The notes under the pieces are model-generated. The model saw only the letters and a program-made list of their open reading frames with translations. It searched no databases and was not told the origin of the DNA. Positions 26,266 to 32,895 of a stretch of 35,664 bases of DNA are shown here, one piece after another. Made by a program: the position numbers and the translations under genes. How positions within the stretch are numbered: the stretch's first letter is position 1; each line of letters starts with the position of its first letter. Source of the stretch: an uncultured Clostridia bacterium (GTDB lineage Bacteria > Bacillota > Clostridia > Christensenellales > Aristaeellaceae); NCBI GenBank assembly GCA_934621485.1, contig CAKTUS010000021.1, positions 1 to 35,664 of the forward strand. The letters run 5' to 3'.

Positions 26266-26655
26266 CTATACGGGCATGGAACATTCGATAGCGTACACAC
26301 CCTCTGCATCCAGATGCAGCTGTACATCCGGCATCAGGGTTTCCAGTACCCCACGGGTAATTTCCAAGGCCAGGGTATCCGACTGGCCGCCGCCCTGCCG
26401 CTCCTGCGCCCGAAAGGCCATCTGCAAGCGGCCGTTCTGAACGCCCGCCTCCACCAAAATGAAACGGGGCCTTCCGGCCTGATGAATCAGGCAATCCAAA
26501 CACTCGCTGGCAACCGTGCGCACATCGCCCAGCAGGTCCACGTCCAGCCCTGCCAGCACGCCCATGGCGCTCAGCGCCATCCCTGCCACCAGCCCGTATT
26601 CACGCCCAGCAGGAATTGTTAATTCCATCCTTCGGCAGGAATCAGCCTGCGCCAT
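26266..26655 (-). CDS. Degenerate anti-sigma-factor-like protein (RsbW/SpoIIAB fold)
   Basis: The 129-residue protein has the size, position and strand-helix pattern of RsbW/SpoIIAB kinases: ELTIPAGREYG, then DVRTVASECLDCLIHQ, then a C-terminal IECSMPV strand. The ATP site looks lost. The N-box position normally held by Asn (ExxxN) is Cys, and no DxGxG motif is seen; a Gln/Gly stretch (ERQGGGQSD) stands there. ATG 26655 is preferred because an in-frame ATG at 26703 lies upstream of the predicted transcription start. If it still binds the adjacent sigma factor, it may do so without kinase activity; this is inference. No anti-anti-sigma (SpoIIAA) gene is in the window. Confidence 0.65.
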   Translation of the reverse strand: MAQADSCRRMELTIPAGREYGLVAGMALSAMGVLAGLDVDLLGDVRTVASECLDCLIHQAGRPRFILVEAGVQNGRLQMAFRAQERQGGGQSDTLALEITRGVLETLMPDVQLHLDAEGVYAIECSMPV

Positions 26656-26691
26656 GGTCTCCACCCCCGCAATTTCCAGAGTGCAATCATT

Positions 26692-26721
26692 ATTGTAACA
26701 CATCCGTAATCATTTTAGCAA
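26692..26721 (-). promoter_or_regulatory. Promoter of the sigma/division operon
   Basis: On the minus strand, TTGCTA (26716-26721), an 18-nt spacer and TACAAT (26692-26697) form a good sigma70-type promoter. Transcription would start near 26685, about 30 nt before ATG 26655. It is the only clear promoter seen for the eight genes down to divIVA. Confidence 0.65.
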
Positions 26722-26744
26722 GAAAAAGCCGCTCATTTGTTAAC

Positions 26745-26795
26745 AAAAAATTGAAACAGCGCCCTCCCGGCCAAAAGGCTGCCGGAAGGGCGCTG
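26745..26795 (-). terminator. Intrinsic terminator of the larA-like gene
   Basis: Arms 26757-26771 and 26781-26795 pair over 15 bp with one mismatch and a 9-nt loop, followed on the minus strand by TTTCAATTTTTT. It ends about 15 nt beyond the stop codon. Confidence 0.85.
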
Positions 26796-26807
26796 CTTGA
26801 ACGACTG

Positions 26808-28082
26808 TCATGGGCAAATGGTTACCCCTACGCCGTCTGGAATCACGGTAACGGTTGCCTGAGGCCCCAGCTTTTCCGAAGCCAGCGCGAGGGCCGCGTT
26901 AACATCCGGGGCCCAGTGCATGTGCATGGATTCGATCAGGCTTCGGTTTTCCGGGCCGGTTACAAACCAACATTCCGCCTTTTGCAGCACCCGGGCCAAA
27001 ATCTGGGCTTCCCACTGATCCATGCGGGTGCCTTCGGGCGGCACGTTTTCAATGTCGCGGGCCACGGCGGCCGCATCCGGCCGGTCGGCAAACCAGCGGT
27101 AGAAGTCCTCTCCGCCATGGCCGTCGCCCAGCGCTGCGCACATTACGATGGCTCCGCCCGGACGCACGCAGGCTTCCGCCGCCGTCATGCCCTTTACGGA
27201 CTGGTACACATTTTGGTCCAGCGGATAGCCGCCGTTGGACGTAACCACAATATCGGCCTGTACCGGCTGCACGCGGGTCATGCGCAGGCACAGGTCGCAG
27301 CCGGCCTTGTGCGCCGCCTCCACATCGCCCGCAAAAGCGGCGACCACACGTTTCTGCGCGTCGATAAGCACATTGAGGATGAAGGAAAGCCCCGCCGCCT
27401 TAGCCGCAAACAGCATGTCCCGGTGAATGGGATTGCCCTCCAAAACGCCCTGGCGCGCCTGATTGCTGCGCAAAAACTGGGCGTTGTGGTTATACAGCAC
27501 CGTTTTGCGGGCGGCCACGCCGGGCAGGATGCTCTTGCGCCCGCCGGAAAAGCCTGCGAAAAAATGCGGCTCCACAAAGCCTTCGGAAATCACCAAATCC
27601 GCTTCCTTTACCAGCTTGTTCAGCCACAGTTCGCCGCCGGAGGGCAGCGTGCCAAAGCAGGCCATTTCCTCCTGCGCTTCGGCCCGGTGCACCACAATCC
27701 GCTCCCGGTCTACGATTTCATCGCCCATTTTCTGACGAAGCTCCGCCTGCGTCGTGGGCCGGTGCATGCCTGTCGCAATCAAAATGGTGATTTCCGCCTG
27801 CGGGTTGCCCCGCCGGATTTCCTCCAGGTAAAGGGGCAGCGTAATGCGGCTGGGCACAGGACGGGTATGATCGCTGGTGATGAGCAAAATGCGCTTTTTC
27901 TCTTTTGCCAGTTGGCACAGCCTGAGCGAGCCAATCGGTTTTTCCAGCGCTTCACGCACAATGGCGGTCTGGTCGGCAATCGCCTGCCCGGCATGAGCCG
28001 GGCTGAGCACCGCCTGCAAACGTTCTTCCTCCACATGCAGCGTTTGCGCCTTCCGGCCATAGGGTATGGAAATCTGAACCAT
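26808..28082 (-). CDS. larA: LarA-type nickel-pincer racemase homologue
   Basis: LarA interconverts D- and L-lactate, and relatives act on other 2-hydroxy acids, using a nickel-pincer nucleotide bound to a Lys. The 424-residue protein has DHTRPVP (Arg74), GMHR (His107), EPHFFAGFSGGRKSILPG (His173, Lys183) and YNHN (His199). These sit one position before the catalytic residues known in Lactiplantibacillus LarA (Arg75, His108, His174, Lys184, His200). All key residues are therefore present. AGGAGGA lies about 7 nt before ATG 28082. The cofactor genes larB, larC and larE are not in this window. The substrate may be lactate or another 2-hydroxy acid. Confidence 0.88.
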   Translation of the reverse strand: MVQISIPYGRKAQTLHVEEERLQAVLSPAHAGQAIADQTAIVREALEKPIGSLRLCQLAKEKKRILLITSDHTRPVPSRITLPLYLEEIRRGNPQAEITILIATGMHRPTTQAELRQKMGDEIVDRERIVVHRAEAQEEMACFGTLPSGGELWLNKLVKEADLVISEGFVEPHFFAGFSGGRKSILPGVAARKTVLYNHNAQFLRSNQARQGVLEGNPIHRDMLFAAKAAGLSFILNVLIDAQKRVVAAFAGDVEAAHKAGCDLCLRMTRVQPVQADIVVTSNGGYPLDQNVYQSVKGMTAAEACVRPGGAIVMCAALGDGHGGEDFYRWFADRPDAAAVARDIENVPPEGTRMDQWEAQILARVLQKAECWFVTGPENRSLIESMHMHWAPDVNAALALASEKLGPQATVTVIPDGVGVTICP

Positions 28083-28110
28083 AAGGATTCCTCCTGTGTT
28101 TCGACATGTT

Positions 28111-28139
28111 TTGATAATGGTTTCGCTTTGACCACGCAA
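28111..28139 (-). promoter_or_regulatory. Candidate promoter of the larA-like gene
   Basis: On the minus strand, TTGCGT (28134-28139) and TATCAA (28111-28116) are separated by 17 nt, ending about 28 nt before the start codon. Confidence 0.45.
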
Positions 28140-28171
28140 CTTTCCTGCCGGCCGTTTGACAAAACATAGGA

Positions 28172-28200
28172 TTGACAAAGACTTTTGCAGCCGTTATCAT
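28172..28200 (+). promoter_or_regulatory. Promoter of the GDSL hydrolase gene
   Basis: Consensus TTGACA (28172-28177), a 17-nt spacer and TATCAT (28195-28200) lie about 45 nt before the start codon. Confidence 0.65.
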
Positions 28201-28248
28201 CAAAAGCAGAGAAAGAAACGCTGCCGACAACAGAAAGGAACGCAAACC

Positions 28249-28890
28249 ATGTATCGTATTCTTTGCTATGGCGATTCCAACACCTGGGGCTATACCCCCG
28301 GAACCGGGGCGCGCTATGCGCCGGATGTGCGCTGGACCGGTGTGGCCCAAAAGGCGCTGGGAGAAAACTATCTGCTGCTTGAGGAAGGGCTCAACAGCCG
28401 TACTACGGTTTACGAAAACCGCGTCAGCCCCTACCGCAACGGCGCGGATTATCTGTTTCCATGCCTGATGAGCCAAAAGCCCCTGGATCTGGTGGTTTTG
28501 ATGCTGGGCACCAACGACCTGCGCTGGACCAACGCCCATGGCGCGGCGGACGGCGCCCGGCTGTTGTGCAAACATATCCGTCTGGCCCAGCATTTGGAGG
28601 AAAGCTCTCCTGTGTTTCCAAACGGCCCGCGTATTCTGCTGATTGCTCCGCCCAAAGCCCACCAGATTCTGGCTTCTCGAGACTGTCCGGAAAAAGTTTT
28701 TCACTATTATGAAGAATCCCGGCATTTCGGCAGGCTTTATGAGGCCGTGGCCCGGGAACTGGGGCTTGCCTTCCTGAACGCCGCCGATTTTACTCAGCCC
28801 TCCCCCATCGACGGCGTGCACTTGGATACGGAAAGCCACCGCCGGCTGGGCATGGCCGTTGCGGAAAAAATTCAAAGCCTGTTGGAATAA
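28249..28890 (+). CDS. SGNH/GDSL-family hydrolase
   Basis: The 213-residue protein belongs to the SGNH esterase fold. Block I is YGDSNTWG (catalytic Ser, residue ~10), block II contains the Gly of GLNSRTT, block III is MLGTNDLR (oxyanion Asn), and block V is DGVHLD (catalytic Asp and His). It has no signal peptide, so it acts in the cytoplasm, probably on small acetyl or acyl esters. Similar short GDSL proteins are often annotated as arylesterase or acetylhydrolase; the substrate cannot be told. GAAAGGA lies about 9 nt before ATG 28249. The frame continues to 28156 without a binding site, and those codons cover the promoter. Confidence 0.9.
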   Translation: MYRILCYGDSNTWGYTPGTGARYAPDVRWTGVAQKALGENYLLLEEGLNSRTTVYENRVSPYRNGADYLFPCLMSQKPLDLVVLMLGTNDLRWTNAHGAADGARLLCKHIRLAQHLEESSPVFPNGPRILLIAPPKAHQILASRDCPEKVFHYYEESRHFGRLYEAVARELGLAFLNAADFTQPSPIDGVHLDTESHRRLGMAVAEKIQSLLE

Positions 28891-29114
28891 AGAAAGATGG
28901 AAGCCGCAACGAGTGAATCGTTGGGAAAGCTTCAGCCCATTCGGGATTCATTCTCTCAAAGAAGCCGAAAGTATGAAAGGGCCAAATCCCCTCTTACCGT
29001 CATCGTATCGCCCGGCCGACCCGCAACTGCAAACTGCCCGCCTGGGGCTTCGTCAACGGCTTTACCGGCAGATTCACTGAAGCAGCCAGGCATGATAGGA
29101 AAGGAGCAATTGAA

Positions 29115-30281
29115 ATGGATTTTCCCAACGTCTATACACCCGAAACGTTATTTGAGGGGATTCGCTCCCGCTATGTCAGTGCAAACGGGTTGCGGGTACA
29201 CTTTTTAGAAGCCGGATTTGACCGGCCTGAAGCGCCCTGCATATTGCTCCTCCATGGTTTCCCTGAATTGGCTTATAGCTGGCGCAAGAATATGCTCCCT
29301 CTTGCTGAAAACGGCTATCATGTAATTGCCCCGGATCTCAGGGGATTTGGCCAGACCACAGGCTGGGCCGTCGGGTATGATATTGACCTGAGCAGCTTTG
29401 GCAACCTGAACCTGGTCATGGATATGATCAGTCTGCTAACCGTTTTGAATATCTGCAAAGTACAAATGGTGGTTGGCCACGATTCCGGCGTGCAGGTGGC
29501 TTCTCTCGCAGCGCTGATACGGCCGGATCTTTTTCAATCCGCCGTATTCATGGGAGCCCCTTTTCTGGGAATCGCCCCGCAAAAAATGGGAGAAGACGTC
29601 ATTTCAATTCCGCTCAAAAGCCTGCCGATCTTTCACGAGCTGGAAACATTGAAGCGGCCCAGAAAGCATTATCAGCTATACTATGCCTCAAGAGAAGCTG
29701 CGGCAGAAATGGATCATCCGCCGCAGGGGATGCATGCATTTTTGAAAGGATACTTTTACAGTAAAAGCGCCGACTGGAAGGGAAACCATCCTGAACCGCT
29801 CAAGAGCTGGAGCGCTGAAGAATTTGCCAAAATGCCGACTTACTATATCATGGATCGAGATAAAACGATGCCTGAGACAGTCATGCCCTATTCAGAAGCC
29901 CTGGATGATGCATCCATTTCATGGCTGACCGACAAAGAGCTGGATGTGTATGCAAAAGAATAGGAACGAACTGGCTTTCAGGGTGGTCTAAACTGGTACC
30001 GTACGGGAATCGGAGGGGAAAACGCCAGACAGGCCCGATTGTTTGCCGGACGAACGGTTGATGTTCCGGTTTGGTTCATCGCCGGAAGCGGCGACTGGTG
30101 TCCTTATCAGCTTCCCGGCTTTCTTGAGAAGCAAGCAAACAATTGTACAGATTTCAGAGGATGCTTTTTTGTGCCCGGCGCAGGCCATTGGGTACAGCAG
30201 GAGCAGCCAGAACGGGTAAATGAATGCTTCTTGCTTTCTTGCAAGGATCAAAGACAAGCCGCCAAAAACTGCGGTGATTAG
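29115..30281 (+). pseudogene. Epoxide-hydrolase-like alpha/beta hydrolase interrupted by in-frame TAG
   Basis: The frame starts at ATG 29115 (AAAGGAG 8 nt upstream) and runs 282 codons to a TAG at 29961-29963. Without any frame change it then continues to TAG 30279-30281, giving 388 residues in all. The first part has the oxyanion motif HGFPE and the nucleophile elbow GHDSG. The junction reads DVYAKE-stop-ERTGFQGGLNWYR, matching the continuous YxxEFxRTGFxGGLNWYR segment of epoxide-hydrolase relatives. The part after the stop holds WFIAGSGDW and GAGHWVQQEQPERV with the catalytic His. The short product would therefore lack the catalytic His. The gene looks less GC-rich than its neighbours, which may point to transfer. 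Confidence 0.85.
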
Positions 30282-30322
30282 CGTGAGATACAAGACGAAA
30301 CCCTTTTCTGCATAAAGGGGAG

Positions 30323-30358
30323 CAGTCAGAGGGGGCGCAGCCCTCTGACTGTATTTGT
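30323..30358 (+). terminator. Terminator after the interrupted hydrolase
   Basis: A perfect 11-bp stem (CAGTCAGAGGG at 30323-30333 with CCCTCTGACTG at 30341-30351) has a 7-nt loop, followed by TATTTGT. Confidence 0.7.
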
Positions 30359-30488
30359 ATCCACCGGTTTGGCCGTCAGGCGGGGGAAGTTTCGGTTTGG
30401 CCGAAAGTATTCTGCCAGCTTTTCTGCCGAGAGGCACGCTTTGTCTACTCTCCTGCGGCTTACCGGGCGGCAAAGCGCGTTAAGGAAA

Positions 30489-30669
30489 GCCTTGCTGCGC
30501 AAGGCTGTTGAAAACCTGATTGGCCGCCATCGCCTGGAAGCAGCGCTTCGCTGTTTCACGGGGAAAGTGCTGCGGCATAAGGCTTAGGGACTCCGCCCCT
30601 AAAACCCCGGCAGGAGGCACTGCCTCCTGCACCTCCACTTTTTCAGCAACCTGAGCCTTGCTGCGCAAG
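30489..30669. repeat. Mosaic palindromic repeat element, copy 2
   Basis: About 181 bp, strongly similar to 20364-20550, in the same orientation. It is bounded by GCCTTGCTGCGCAAGGC at 30489-30505 and a truncated copy at 30655-30669. It has the same two internal hairpins, though the first has one arm change (GGGAC for GGGGC). The second hairpin differs by a G-to-C change in its loop. Confidence 0.85.
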
Positions 30670-30674
30670 ACTGC

Positions 30675-30703
30675 CGAACCCGGCGTGTACGCCGCCGGGT
30701 TCG
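30675..30703. repeat. Perfect 11-bp inverted repeat beside repeat copy 2
   Basis: CGAACCCGGCG (30675-30685) and CGCCGGGTTCG (30693-30703) pair perfectly around TGTACGC. A partial form of this hairpin lies on the other side of copy 1 (about 20334-20360), so module order differs between the two sites. Confidence 0.8.
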
Positions 30704-30985
30704 CAATGAAAATCGGGGGCTGCCGCCCTCCGATACCGCCCGTGGTTTTTCGACAGTCCCTCCGGCTTTTTTACAGTTTGTTCATCTTCCGGCATGAAGG
30801 AATCCGCCCTGTGCGCGTCGAAATAAAAAAGCAAGCAAAGCAGGATAGAGAAAAGCAGCAACGGCAGGTACGCACAGCCGTGCCGATTTTTAGAAAGGAG
30901 CGTGGTTCCCTTGGCACACGCAGTTCTTTCCCTCTTCCCATTTGGCGGGAAGACCCACACAAAATGAGCAAAGGAGTTTGTTCCT

Positions 30986-31540
30986 ATGAAGATTACCATT
31001 ACGGCCAAAAACATGGTTGTTACCCCTGCCATCACCGAGCGCGTTACCAAAAAGATTTCTAAAATGGAGCGTTACCTGAATCCCAATACGGAGTTCATCG
31101 TGCGTCTGACCCGGGAAAAGAACAACCGCCGCACCTGCGAATTGACAGTTCCCTTTGAAGGCGTGCTGCTGCGGGCCGAGGCCAGCAACGATGATAACCT
31201 GTACATCAGCATCGACCAAGCGCTGGCCCGTTTGGAGCGGCAAATTCACAAGCACCGCACCAAGCTGGAAAAGCGCCTGCGGGACGACGCCTTCAAGCCC
31301 CAGGATTTGGAATACAGCTCCGACGACGCCAAGGCGCTGGAGCATTGGGAGGAAAGCGCGCCCCAGATTGTGCGCCACAAGACCTTCCCGGTTCGCCCCA
31401 TGAGCCTGGAGGACGCAATTTTGCAAATGGAACTGCTGGGCCACGATTTCTTCGTGTTTGTGAATACCGAAACCGATCGCACCAACGTGCTGTACCTGCG
31501 CAAGGATGGCAACCTGGGTCTTTTGGAACCCGAAGCCTGA
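30986..31540 (+). CDS. hpf: Ribosome hibernation promoting factor, long form
   Basis: Long HPF binds the 30S decoding region and dimerises 70S ribosomes into inactive 100S particles in stationary phase. The 184-residue protein has the N-terminal HPF/RaiA domain (KITITAKNMVVTPAITERVTKKI, about residues 2-100). A charged linker follows, then the C-terminal dimerisation domain (about residues 125-182) with RPMSLEDAILQMELLGHDFFVF and LYLRKDGNLGLLEP. AAAGGAG (30969-30975) lies 10 nt before ATG 30986. It is monocistronic, with a strong terminator 30 nt after the stop. Confidence 0.96.
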   Translation: MKITITAKNMVVTPAITERVTKKISKMERYLNPNTEFIVRLTREKNNRRTCELTVPFEGVLLRAEASNDDNLYISIDQALARLERQIHKHRTKLEKRLRDDAFKPQDLEYSSDDAKALEHWEESAPQIVRHKTFPVRPMSLEDAILQMELLGHDFFVFVNTETDRTNVLYLRKDGNLGLLEPEA

Positions 31541-31570
31541 GAGGGCTGTTTTCGTACCAAAGTGGTTTTC

Positions 31571-31610
31571 CGCTTGGCCGCGCCGCTGCGCGGCCAAGCG
31601 TTTGTTTGTT
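31571..31610 (+). terminator. Intrinsic terminator of hpf
   Basis: A perfect 12-bp stem (CGCTTGGCCGCG at 31571-31582, CGCGGCCAAGCG at 31589-31600) has a 6-nt loop and is followed by TTTGTTTGTT. Confidence 0.9.
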
Positions 31611-31648
31611 CTTCCTTTTTCCCATATACTGACAGGAGATGAGTACGC

Positions 31649-32503
31649 ATGCCCTTTCTTAGCAACGCCCACACCCATACCACCTATTGCGATGGATGCA
31701 GCCCAATTGAGGAAACGTTGGCCCGCGCCGCTGCCCTTGGCTTTGTCAGCCTGGGTTTTTCCGGTCACGCCCATCAAGGGTTTGACCCAGCCTATTCCAT
31801 GGCTCTGGATGGTCAGGCTGCCTATTTTCGGGACTTGCGCCGGTTGCAGGCCCACCCGGTAGAAGGCCAGCCTCGCCTGTGGGTGGGGCTGGAACTGGAC
31901 GCGCTGGCCGATGAAAGCTTGCGAAAGGCTGCCTATGACCAGTCGGACTATATCATTGGTTCCACTCACTACCTGACGGCCGAGCCTGGCGGTGCTTTTG
32001 TGGCGGTGGACGGCCCGGCGGACCTGCTGGGGCAATATGTGAACCAGCAGTTTGCCGGAGACGGTCTGGCCGCGGCCCGGGCCTATTACACGCTGGAAGT
32101 GAATATGCTGCTGCGGGACCGGCCCGCCATCATCGGGCACTTTGACCTGCTGCGCAAGCATGCCGCCACGCTGGGCCTGTTTCAGGAGAGCGACCCCGCC
32201 TATCAGAAAATTGCCCTGTCGGCTCTGGAAGCCGCCTATCCCTGCGGCGGCGTGCTGGAGGTGAACACCGGCGGCATGGCCCGCGGCTACCTGCCAACGC
32301 CCTACCCCACGCTGAATTTGCTTTGCGCCTGGCGGGAGATGGGCGGCCGCGTAACGCTCACCTCCGACTGCCACGATGCTCGTTATTTGGACTACGCCTT
32401 CGATGATGGCATGGCCCTGATTCGGCAAGCGGGTTTCCACAGCCTTTTGCGTCTGGGAACCGGCGACGCTCTATGGGACGAGGTGGACGTATACGGTGTT
32501 TGA
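31649..32503 (+). CDS. PHP-domain phosphatase, HisJ-like
   Basis: PHP-domain histidinol-phosphatases remove phosphate from L-histidinol phosphate with a trinuclear metal site. The 284-residue protein has the N-terminal metal motif NAHTHTTYCDG. Further metal ligands are GFSGHAHQG, the Glu in VGLELD, IIGSTHYL, IIGHFDLLRK, LEVNTGG, and a C-terminal TSDCHD. Length and motif order match HisJ/HisK. No histidine-biosynthesis gene is nearby, so another small phosphomonoester is possible. AGGAG lies about 10 nt before ATG 31649. The gene has its own space between two terminator-like regions. Confidence 0.85.
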   Translation: MPFLSNAHTHTTYCDGCSPIEETLARAAALGFVSLGFSGHAHQGFDPAYSMALDGQAAYFRDLRRLQAHPVEGQPRLWVGLELDALADESLRKAAYDQSDYIIGSTHYLTAEPGGAFVAVDGPADLLGQYVNQQFAGDGLAAARAYYTLEVNMLLRDRPAIIGHFDLLRKHAATLGLFQESDPAYQKIALSALEAAYPCGGVLEVNTGGMARGYLPTPYPTLNLLCAWREMGGRVTLTSDCHDARYLDYAFDDGMALIRQAGFHSLLRLGTGDALWDEVDVYGV

Positions 32504-32847
32504 GCGCCAAGCTCTGCCTGTTCTCCCTCTGTTTTCCAGAAACGCTTATCGCGCAAAAGGCTCAAAGGGAAACGCTTGCAGCCGCTGCACGGCAAGCGTT
32601 GTGAAAGTTTTGTCCTTTCAGCCGCCTCTGCTTTTTCACAAGCAAAAGCGCTTTTGGCCTGCTGCCGGCGGTTTGCCGGACGGCAGGCTTTGTTATGCAA
32701 AACAGCCGAAGCCGCACCGGCCGCCTATGCTGCGCACAGCAAACGGAGCTCTTGCCTTTGCCAACCCGGGTCAGCCAGGCGATACGCTTTCTGTCAGAGG
32801 TGCCACGCCCATCCGGCCGATTCCCGGAATGGGTTTTGGGCAGGCGA
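32504..32847. other. Non-coding region with two hairpins
   Basis: No gene was found. AACGCTTGC (32571-32579) pairs perfectly with GCAAGCGTT (32592-32600). A larger GC-rich hairpin, GCCTGC..CCGG against CCGG..GCAGGC (32657-32688), is followed by TTTGTT and could end the PHP gene transcript. Between them is a 14-nt palindrome CAAAAGCGCTTTTG (32643-32656). Confidence 0.55.
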
Positions 32848-32886
32848 AAGCGCCTATGCAATCTTTCGGTTGCATAGGCGCTTTTT
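32848..32886. terminator. Bidirectional terminator between the PHP gene and surface protein
   Basis: A perfect 14-bp stem (32848-32861 with 32870-32883) encloses an 8-nt loop. T-runs exist on both sides (TTTTT on the plus strand, TTT on the minus). It lies 9-13 nt beyond the stop of the minus-strand surface protein gene. Confidence 0.85.
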
Positions 32887-32895
32887 CATGGAATT

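Larger units (their letters stand above)
30359..30985. other. Non-coding region upstream of hpf, with repeat copy 2
   Basis: No credible gene was found. Contents: the repeat element at 30489-30669, an 11-bp hairpin (30675-30703), and the inverted 13-nt match to copy 1 (30746-30758). A mixed-composition leader follows before hpf. No clear hpf promoter could be picked. Confidence 0.55.

Noticed and set aside
29961..29963. TAG read as pyrrolysine
   Set aside because: The family is not known to use pyrrolysine, no insertion machinery is in the window, and many genes here end normally; a point mutation is simpler.
30890..32440. 516-codon minus-strand open frame
   Set aside because: It runs antisense through hpf, its terminator and the PHP gene, all of which are well supported on the plus strand.
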